Source of the DNA: Nevskiaceae bacterium
GTDB taxonomy: Bacteria; Pseudomonadota; Gammaproteobacteria; Steroidobacterales; Steroidobacteraceae
Length of the DNA: 7,308 bases
Direction of reading: 5' to 3'
Assembly: GCA_031277355.1 (NCBI GenBank)
Contig: JAITMN010000318.1
Location: 1-7,308, forward strand
Below the pieces are notes generated by a model. The model had not been told where the DNA came from. It worked only from the letters and a program-made list of their open reading frames with translations, and made no database searches. This document shows positions 1 through 5,611 of the stretch, piece after piece (positions within the stretch are counted from its first letter, which is position 1; every line of letters starts with the position of its first letter). The translations under genes and the position numbers were made by a program.

Positions 1-2610
1 CGGTTCTACGCTGCCGCCGTCATCGCCACTGCCATAGGAGCGATAACCGGCCTCACCCGGTTCGGGCATTCGCGGCTGATGCTCGATCATGAAATGTTCG
101 GTGATCGCTTCCGGATCAAGCGGGTTCGCCAGCGTGCCGGTGTAGGGCGTGATCTTCAGGTCGATGATGCCCGGCGGACGCGGCATCGCCGTCGTCGGCA
201 CACTGCGCAGCGCCTCGCTCATGTACGACATCCAGATCGGCACCGCCGAGCGTGCGCCGTCCTCGCCGCTGCCCAGCGAGCGTTCGGTGTCGAAGCCCAC
301 CCACACGGAGGCCACCAGATTGCCGTTGAAGCCATTGAACCAGGCGTCGCGTTCATTGTTCGTCGTGCCGGTCTTGCCGGCCAGGTCCGAGCGGCCCAGC
401 GCGCGGGCGCGTTGCGCGGTGCCGCGCAACACCACGTCTTTCATGATGTCGGTCATCAGCCAGGCGTTCTGCGCCGAGATCACGCGCGGGGCCAAACGCT
501 CCACCGGCAGATAGCCCGGCCCGCCTTGCTCCTGCGCCAGTTCGCGCAGCGCTTCGGGCGCATCGGCGTCGTGGATGGGCCGCGCCGCCTGTTCATCGGC
601 AACCCATGCCGGAAGCGGCGCTTCCTCGTCAATCGCGGTGACGACGGGTTGCTCTTCTTCTTCGGGCGGCGGCGGTGAATCTTCCTCCGCCTGCGCCTCA
701 TCGCCTTCTGCCAAATCCACGGCGGGCAGATCAAGCGCCAGCGTCGATTCGGGCGTCTCGCACTCCGCGCAGGCAATCTGCGGCTGCGCCTGAAACAGCA
801 CCTTGCCGCTGGCGTCCTCGATGCGGTCGATGTAGTACGAGGACACCTTGAACCCGCCGTTGGCGAAGGTGGCATAGCCGGTGGCCATGTCCAGTGGCCT
901 TGCCACCAATGTGCCCAGCGCCAGCGTGAGATTGCGCGGAATCACGCTCTTGTCGAAACCAAACAGCGCCGCCCGATCAATCGCCGCGCTGATGCCGATG
1001 GTTTGCAGAACACGGATCGACACGGTATTGCGCGAACGCACCAGCGCTTCGCGCAGCCGCAAGGGCCCTGCGAAATCGCCGCCCGAATTCTCCGGCCGCC
1101 AGTTTTCCTCGCCGCTGTTGTCGACCACCACCGGCATGTCGAGAACCACCGACGAGGGCGTGAAGCCCATGTCGAGCGCCGCCGAGTAGAAGAAGGGCTT
1201 GAACCCCGACCCCGGCTGACGCCGCGCCTGCGTCACGCGATTGAAATTGTTGTTGAAGAAATCAAAGCCGCCGACCATCGACACCACCGCGCCGTCCTGC
1301 GGATTCAGCGCCACCAGCGCGCCCTGCGCTTCGGGCAGTTGACCCAACTGCGCCGTGCCGCGCCGGTCGGAGATCACGTACACCACATCACCCACGGCCA
1401 GCACGTCGGCCGCCTTGCGCGGCACAGCGCCCACGCCGTTGCGCAATTGTTTGCGCGCCCACGACATGCCTTCCCACAGGATGCGCGCCTCGCCTTCACC
1501 GCGAATGTGTACGCGGGCAGCGGTGTCGTCCACCTTCGTCACCACGGCCGGTTGCAGCAGGTTCACCGCCGCGTGCTTGTCGAGCAGATCATCGAGCGCG
1601 GCATCGCCCATGTCGGCGCTGAGGGTTACTTTCTCGATGGCCCCCCGGTAACCGTGACGGCGGTCGTATTCGATCAGCCCCAGCCGCAGCGCGCGATTGG
1701 CGGCGGCCTGAAGTCGGCCGTCGATGGTGGTGAACACCTTGTAGCCGGAGTTGACTGCGCCCTCGCCGAAACGGCGCACCACTTCCTGTCGCGCCAACTC
1801 GGCCACATAGGGGGCTTCCACATCAAAGCGCGGCGCAAAGCCGCGCGAGCCCACGGGTTCCTCGCTGGCCTTGGCCGCCGTCTCGGCGTCGATGTAACCC
1901 AGTTGCGTCATTCGCCGCAGCACATAGTTGCGGCGCGTCCGCGCGCCCTGCGGATTGCTGATCGGGTTCAAGCGTGCCGGGGCCTGCACGATGCCGGCCA
2001 GCGTCGCCGCTTCGCTCACCGTCAGCTCATCGAGGCGCTTGCCGTAGAAAGTCTCCGCCGCTGCGGCGATGCCATAGCTGCGCTGGCCGAAGAAGATCAC
2101 GTTCAGATAGGTGGCAAGAATCTGCTCCTTCGTGAAATCGTGCTCCATGCGATAGGTGACGAACACCTCCGCCAGCTTGCGCCGCAGCGTCTTGTCGAGC
2201 GTGAGAAACATGTTGCGCGCGGCCTGCTGCGTGATCGTGCTGCCGCCTTGCCCGGCCCCTGCGGAGGCCACGTTCACCGCCACCGCGCGCGTCACGCCCA
2301 TCCAGTCCACGCCGCTGTGCTCGAAGAAGCGATCATCCTCAGCCGAGATCACCGCATGCCACACCAGTTCCGGCAGCTCATCGAAGGTGATCGGAATGCG
2401 CCGCTGCTCGCCGATCTGCGAGATCAGACCGCCACTGCTGGAATACACCCGCAGCGGCACGGCCAGCTCCACACCGCGCATCGTCGCGGCGTCGGGCAGC
2501 GAGGGCGCGAGAAAAACATAGGTGCCGGCCAGCGCAAACACGCCCAGCAGCAGCAGGCTGATCAGGGCTGCCACGGGAATCGACAGCCAACGCGGTATTG
2601 ATCGGTTCAC
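1..2610 (-). CDS. mrcA: Penicillin-binding protein 1A, bifunctional peptidoglycan glycosyltransferase/transpeptidase (3' end outside window)
   Basis: This bitopic inner-membrane enzyme polymerises lipid II into glycan strands and crosslinks their peptides in the periplasm. My minus-strand translation gives 870 residues without a stop. Residues 11-35 are a membrane anchor. The GT51 domain follows, with EDDRFFEH (91-98, catalytic Glu91), GGSTITQQ (122-129), RRKLAE (143-148) and KEQILATYLN (161-170). An OB-like linker lies at about 320-430. The transpeptidase domain has SGFK (468-471, nucleophile Ser468), SRN (526-528) and KTGTT (746-750). The start is GTG at 2610-2608; a TAA directly upstream in frame (2613-2611) excludes any earlier start, and the next in-frame GTG (codon 13) would cut into the anchor. 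No Shine-Dalgarno sequence is visible. At 870+ residues it exceeds E. coli PBP1A (850), partly through an acidic, proline-rich stretch at about 635-657. It is divergent from pilM. The family call is secure; only the C-terminus is missing. Confidence 0.97.
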   Translation of the reverse strand, partial: MNRSIPRWLSIPVAALISLLLLGVFALAGTYVFLAPSLPDAATMRGVELAVPLRVYSSSGGLISQIGEQRRIPITFDELPELVWHAVISAEDDRFFEHSGVDWMGVTRAVAVNVASAGAGQGGSTITQQAARNMFLTLDKTLRRKLAEVFVTYRMEHDFTKEQILATYLNVIFFGQRSYGIAAAAETFYGKRLDELTVSEAATLAGIVQAPARLNPISNPQGARTRRNYVLRRMTQLGYIDAETAAKASEEPVGSRGFAPRFDVEAPYVAELARQEVVRRFGEGAVNSGYKVFTTIDGRLQAAANRALRLGLIEYDRRHGYRGAIEKVTLSADMGDAALDDLLDKHAAVNLLQPAVVTKVDDTAARVHIRGEGEARILWEGMSWARKQLRNGVGAVPRKAADVLAVGDVVYVISDRRGTAQLGQLPEAQGALVALNPQDGAVVSMVGGFDFFNNNFNRVTQARRQPGSGFKPFFYSAALDMGFTPSSVVLDMPVVVDNSGEENWRPENSGGDFAGPLRLREALVRSRNTVSIRVLQTIGISAAIDRAALFGFDKSVIPRNLTLALGTLVARPLDMATGYATFANGGFKVSSYYIDRIEDASGKVLFQAQPQIACAECETPESTLALDLPAVDLAEGDEAQAEEDSPPPPEEEEQPVVTAIDEEAPLPAWVADEQAARPIHDADAPEALRELAQEQGGPGYLPVERLAPRVISAQNAWLMTDIMKDVVLRGTAQRARALGRSDLAGKTGTTNNERDAWFNGFNGNLVASVWVGFDTERSLGSGEDGARSAVPIWMSYMSEALRSVPTTAMPRPPGIIDLKITPYTGTLANPLDPEAITEHFMIEHQPRMPEPGEAGYRSYGSGDDGGSVEP

Positions 2611-2614
2611 TTAT

Positions 2615-2634
2615 TTCTGTATGGATATACAGTA
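2615..2634. promoter_or_regulatory. Putative LexA (SOS) box upstream of mrcA
   Basis: The core CTGTATGGATATACAG (2617-2632) has the exact CTGT-N8-ACAG form of the gammaproteobacterial LexA operator, with an AT-rich centre and a TA flank on the right. By hand comparison, the 20-base site matches the E. coli consensus TACTGTATATATATACAGTA at 17 positions. The core ends 6 bases before the mrcA GTG, so bound LexA would cover the probable -10 or the ribosome-binding region of mrcA. It lies about 135 bases from the pilM start. The site is read from sequence; binding is inferred. It could also be the operator of another palindrome-binding repressor. Confidence 0.55.
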
Positions 2635-2639
2635 TCCAT
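2621..2639. repeat. Inverted repeat ATGGATA-N5-TATCCAT
   Basis: Two perfect 7-base arms, ATGGATA (2621-2627) and TATCCAT (2633-2639), are separated by TACAG. The dyad overlaps the LexA-like palindrome but is centred about 5 bases further from mrcA. It could be a second operator that competes with the first, or a by-product of two AT-rich overlapping half-sites. It has no T-run and an AT-rich stem, so it is not a terminator. Confidence 0.5.
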
Positions 2640-2760
2640 TCCACTACATCGACAGGTTCACGAAATCATAAATCCAAGTCTGTATTAGACTCTCACCGGA
2701 GTAAACTTGTCGTTCGGGTCGAAAAAACGCGGTCTTGATCTACAAGAAGCTGAAATATAA

Positions 2761-2764
2761 AGGA
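2761..2764 (+). promoter_or_regulatory. Ribosome binding site of pilM
   Basis: AGGA, within a longer A-rich AAAGGAAAA stretch, sits 5 bases before the GTG at 2770. It supports that non-ATG start over the in-frame ATG at codon 12, which would lie directly against the conserved GLDIT motif. Confidence 0.75.
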
Positions 2765-2769
2765 AAATA

Positions 2770-3831
2770 GTGTTTTTATTCTCGCAAAAACACCATGCGG
2801 TCATGGGGCTCGACATCACGCCGTCGTCGATCAAGCTGATCGAACTGACGATGTCGGGCGGCCAATACAGCGTGGATTGCTATGCTGCCGAGCCCACGCC
2901 GCAGAACGCGATGAATGAAAAGGCCATCATCGACGCCGATGCGATTGGCGAGGCGATCAGCCGCGCAGTGCGTCGCGCGGGCGCGCGCACCCGGGATGTG
3001 GCCGTTGCGATCAGCGGTGATGCGGCGATCACGAAGATCATCCAGATGCCGCGCAATCTGAAGGAAGCGGACCTTGAAGCCCAGGTCGAGATGCAGGCCG
3101 ATCAATACATCCCCTTCCCGATGGACGAAGTGGCCTACGACTTCGAAGTGCTGGGCGCTTCGGAGAAAGACCCCGATTCGGTAGACGTGCTGCTGGTGGC
3201 CACGCGCTCGGAGAATGTGGAGCAGCGCCGCGCGGCGGTGGCGGCAGCCGGGCTCACCACCCGCATCGTCGACGTGGAAGCCTTTGCGCTGGAAAACGCC
3301 TGCCGGCTGATGACGCACCAGATGCCCAATGGCGGCATCGACCGCTCCATTGCGGTGGCCGATTTTGGCGCCAGCACCACCACGTTCAGCGTGCTGCGCA
3401 ACCTGAAGATCGTCTACACGCGCGATTTCAACTTCGGCGGCAATCAGTTGACCGAAGAAATCATGCGCACTTATGGTCTGTCGCTGGCCGAAGCCAGCCG
3501 CTCGAAGAAAGAGGGTGGCCTGCCCGCCAACTACCAGACCGATGTGCTCGACCCCTTCATCGACGACATGACGCAACAGATCAGCCGTTCGTTGCAGTTC
3601 TATCTGGCCTCCGGCTCCGGCCGCGAGCAGCCCGATAAAATCCTGCTGTGCGGCGGCTGCGCCAATATCGCAGGCGTTGCCGATGTCGTGCAGAGCCGCC
3701 TGGGAATACCGGCCGAGCGTGGCGATCCGCTCGGACAAATGCGGCTCACCGCGCGCGCCCGCGCGCAGGTGCAACGCGACGCCACCGCGCTGCTGACGGC
3801 CTGCGGCCTTGCCCTGCGGAGTTTCGACTGA
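2770..3831 (+). CDS. pilM: Type IV pilus assembly protein PilM, actin-like ATPase fold
   Basis: PilM is the cytoplasmic member of the alignment subcomplex. It has an actin/FtsA-like fold, binds nucleotide and grips the cytoplasmic N-terminus of PilN. The 353-residue product has the usual family length. Visible nucleotide-site motifs are GLDIT (13-17, phosphate 1), DFGAST (198-203, phosphate 2) and a glycine-rich LCGGCA (293-298, adenosine region). The block around PFPMDEVAYDF (115-125) is also typical. There is no signal peptide or membrane segment, as expected. The start is GTG, chosen for its AGGA ribosome site and because it leaves a normal short N-terminal tail before GLDIT. It is the first gene of a pilMNOPQ operon and its TGA shares one base with the pilN ATG. 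Confidence 0.97.
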   Translation: MFLFSQKHHAVMGLDITPSSIKLIELTMSGGQYSVDCYAAEPTPQNAMNEKAIIDADAIGEAISRAVRRAGARTRDVAVAISGDAAITKIIQMPRNLKEADLEAQVEMQADQYIPFPMDEVAYDFEVLGASEKDPDSVDVLLVATRSENVEQRRAAVAAAGLTTRIVDVEAFALENACRLMTHQMPNGGIDRSIAVADFGASTTTFSVLRNLKIVYTRDFNFGGNQLTEEIMRTYGLSLAEASRSKKEGGLPANYQTDVLDPFIDDMTQQISRSLQFYLASGSGREQPDKILLCGGCANIAGVADVVQSRLGIPAERGDPLGQMRLTARARAQVQRDATALLTACGLALRSFD

Positions 3832-4433
3832 TGCCTCGCATAAACCTGCTTCCCTGGCGCGAACAACAGCTTGCCGAGCGCCGCAACAGTTTCTACATCG
3901 GTCTGGCCGCCGCCACGGTGGCTGCGGTGGTGGCGATCGGTGCGGCGTGGTTCTTCGTCAACTCGCTGATCGACTCGCAGGGCGATCGCAATGCGGTGCT
4001 GAGCGCCCAGATCAAGGAACTCGACACGAAGATTTCCGAGATCAACAACCTCGAAGAACAAAAGGCCCGTTTCGTCGCGCGCATGCAGATCATCGAAACC
4101 CTGCAGCGCTCGCGGCCGGAAATCGTGCATGTGTTCGACACCTTCGTCTCGGCATTGCCCGATGGCGTCTACCTCACCGGCCTCACGCAGACCGGCCAGC
4201 GCTTCAAGATTCAGGGCGTGGCGCAATCCTCCACGCGCGTGTCCACGTTCATGCGCAACATCGACGCCTCGCAGTGGTTGAAGAACCCCGAGCTTGAAGT
4301 CGTCGAGAGCAAGCGCGACAACCCGCTGGGCAGTGATTTCACGCTGTCCGCCGATCAGGTGGCCACCACCGTCGAAGCGCCGCCGCCCAGCGCCAGTGCG
4401 GCGGGCGCGCAAGCCGGGAAGGGTACGTCATGA
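3831..4433 (+). CDS. pilN: Type IV pilus assembly protein PilN
   Basis: PilN is a bitopic inner-membrane protein of 200 residues that joins PilM in the cytoplasm to PilO in the periplasm. The N-terminal INLLPWR (4-10) is the conserved peptide that docks into PilM. A membrane helix follows at about 22-45, then a probable coiled coil at about 46-95 and a ferredoxin-like periplasmic domain at about 99-170. The last 25 residues are Ala/Pro/Ser-rich and probably disordered. The start was chosen because INLLPWR must be near the N-terminus; the frame is open further upstream but only as overlap with pilM. GGAG at 3818-3821 lies 9 bases ahead of the ATG. The ATG shares one base with the pilM stop, indicating translational coupling. 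Confidence 0.97.
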   Translation: MPRINLLPWREQQLAERRNSFYIGLAAATVAAVVAIGAAWFFVNSLIDSQGDRNAVLSAQIKELDTKISEINNLEEQKARFVARMQIIETLQRSRPEIVHVFDTFVSALPDGVYLTGLTQTGQRFKIQGVAQSSTRVSTFMRNIDASQWLKNPELEVVESKRDNPLGSDFTLSADQVATTVEAPPPSASAAGAQAGKGTS

Positions 4434-5101
4434 GCTTTCGCAGCACGCTCGACGAACTGAACCAACTCGATCTGCGCGAGCCGGGCCGCTGGCCGTTGCT
4501 GGCGCGCGCCGGGGCCATCGTGCTGTGGTTCGTGTTCTTGTCCGTGGTGGTGATCTGGCTCGTGGTGTGGAACCAGAACAAGGGCCGGCTCGACACCGCG
4601 CGCGCCACCGAACAGAAACTGCGCACCGAGTTTCGCGAAAAGCACGCCAAGGCCGTGAACCTCGATCTTTACAAAACCCAACTGGACGACATCGAGCGTT
4701 CCTTCGGCGCGATGCTGCGGCAGTTGCCGGGCAAGACCGAAGTGCCCAGCCTGCTGGTGGATATCTCTCAAACCGGCCTTGCCGCAGGGTTGCAGCAGCA
4801 GTTGTTCCAGCCGCAGGCGCAGCAAAACAAAGACTTCTACGCCGAGTTGCCGATCCGGATTCGCCTGACGGGCAGCTATCACGAGATGGGCGATTTCGTC
4901 AGCGGCATCGCGGCGCTGCCGCGCATCGTCACGCTGCACGATGTCAGCATCAAGCCGGTGGGCGGAGATGCGGGCTTTGATCAGTTGCAGATGGATGTAA
5001 CGGCCAAGACCTATCGTTATCTGGACGAAGACGAACTGGCTGCCGCCGAAGCCGAACGCAGGGCTGCGGCGGCGGCCACCCGTCGTGCGGGCGCACAATG
5101 A
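4430..5101 (+). CDS. pilO: Type IV pilus inner-membrane protein PilO
   Basis: PilO is the partner of PilN. The two form periplasmic heterodimers that pass conformational change between the pilus motor side and PilP/PilQ. The product has 223 residues: a short cytoplasmic tail, one membrane helix at about 25-47, a coiled-coil stretch at about 50-95 and a ferredoxin-like domain to about 198. Recognisable family blocks are KAVNLDLY (74-81), RQLPGKTEVPSLL (97-109) and GSYHEMGDF (148-156). The tail after 200 is Ala/Glu/Arg-rich and low in complexity. The start overlaps the pilN stop as ATGA, with a purine-rich GGGAAGGG ribosome site just upstream inside pilN. Confidence 0.97.
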   Translation: MSFRSTLDELNQLDLREPGRWPLLARAGAIVLWFVFLSVVVIWLVVWNQNKGRLDTARATEQKLRTEFREKHAKAVNLDLYKTQLDDIERSFGAMLRQLPGKTEVPSLLVDISQTGLAAGLQQQLFQPQAQQNKDFYAELPIRIRLTGSYHEMGDFVSGIAALPRIVTLHDVSIKPVGGDAGFDQLQMDVTAKTYRYLDEDELAAAEAERRAAAAATRRAGAQ

Positions 5102-5592
5102 AGACCATCGCTTCAACGATATTTGCCGCCGCGCTGCTGGCCGGTTGTTCCAGCCGCGACAACGACTTGCAGCAATTCATCACGCAGGTTCAGCAGGAGC
5201 AGCCCAGTGGCGTTGCGCCGCTGCCTGAGGTCAAGCCCTATGAAAGCTTCACTTATGCAAGCGGTGGCCGCCGCTCGCCGTTCATTCCCGGTGCAGCCGG
5301 CGGCGGTGTGGCCGGTGTGCGCCCCGACTCCAAGCGCAATCACGAGTTCCTCGAACAGTTCTCGCTCGATACGCTGAACATGGTCGGCACGATGTTCATC
5401 AATGGTCGCAATTATGGCTTGGTCAGAACGCGCGATGGCCTCGTGCATCGCGTGCTGCCGGGCAATTATCTCGGGCAGAACGATGGCCGCATCACTTCCA
5501 TCGAATCAAACCGAATCAACGTGGCCGAGCTCGTGCCGGACGGGCTCGGCGGCTTCATAGAGCGCGCCAGTTCGATCGCGCTGAACGAATGA
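5098..5592 (+). CDS. pilP: Type IV pilus assembly lipoprotein PilP
   Basis: PilP is a periplasmic lipoprotein that bridges the PilN/PilO dimer and the periplasmic N0/N1 domains of PilQ. The 164-residue product begins with a lipoprotein signal peptide ending in the lipobox LAGC, with Cys17 as the lipidated residue and Ser at +2. An unstructured linker carries the family block PYESFTYA-RSPF (47-62), which contacts PilNO. The small beta-sandwich domain spans about 85-160 and includes MVGT (95-98) and GNYLGQNDGRI (122-132). The ATG overlaps the pilO stop as ATGA. I see no clear Shine-Dalgarno sequence, so translation probably depends on coupling to pilO. Confidence 0.97.
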   Translation: MKTIASTIFAAALLAGCSSRDNDLQQFITQVQQEQPSGVAPLPEVKPYESFTYASGGRRSPFIPGAAGGGVAGVRPDSKRNHEFLEQFSLDTLNMVGTMFINGRNYGLVRTRDGLVHRVLPGNYLGQNDGRITSIESNRINVAELVPDGLGGFIERASSIALNE

Positions 5593-5597
5593 CCGGC

Positions 5598-5602
5598 AGG
5601 AG
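5598..5602 (+). promoter_or_regulatory. Ribosome binding site of pilQ
   Basis: AGGAG lies 9 bases before the ATG at 5612 and only 3 bases before an in-frame ATG at 5606. The spacing favours 5612, although 9 bases is slightly long. The two starts differ by two residues. Confidence 0.7.
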
Positions 5603-5611
5603 ATCATGCGA

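Larger units (their letters stand above)
2611..2769. promoter_or_regulatory. Divergent mrcA/pilM intergenic region
   Basis: These 159 bp separate the two GTG starts and must hold the mrcA promoter on the minus strand and the pilM promoter on the plus strand. The region is clearly more AT-rich than the flanking genes. I see no convincing sigma-70 hexamer pair in either direction. A weak plus-strand candidate is TATTAG at 2683-2688, preceded by TTCACG at 2658-2663 with a long 19-base spacer. That -10 lies inside a short inverted repeat, AGTCT (2677-2681) and AGACT (2687-2691). On the minus strand, TATATC (2629-2624) and GATACT (2637-2632) resemble -10 elements but lack a good -35. The two overlapping palindromes at 2615-2638 are described separately. 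Confidence 0.6.

Noticed and set aside
1003..2601. Plus-strand open frame of 532 codons opposite mrcA
   Set aside because: It is the antisense of a fully motif-supported PBP1A gene. Its product is rich in His, Arg and Gln without any domain pattern, as expected from GC-biased codons read on the other strand.
2621..2639. Inverted repeat as a terminator
   Set aside because: It lies between divergent starts, its stem is AT-rich and there is no following T-run.
2378..2644. Minus-strand 88-codon frame starting with ATG at 2644, ahead of the mrcA start
   Set aside because: It reads a different frame through the mrcA 5' end. The anchor and GT51 motifs are all in the GTG-initiated frame, and the ATG has no ribosome site. 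A leader peptide is conceivable, but its end deep inside mrcA makes it unlikely.
2756..2761. TATAAA as a -10 element for pilM, with TTGATC at 2735-2740 as -35
   Set aside because: The spacer is 15 bases, and transcription would begin at about the start codon, leaving out the good AGGA ribosome site.
2776..3774. Minus-strand open frame of 332 codons opposite pilM
   Set aside because: It mirrors pilM codon structure and shows no domain, signal peptide or ribosome site. It is a compositional shadow.
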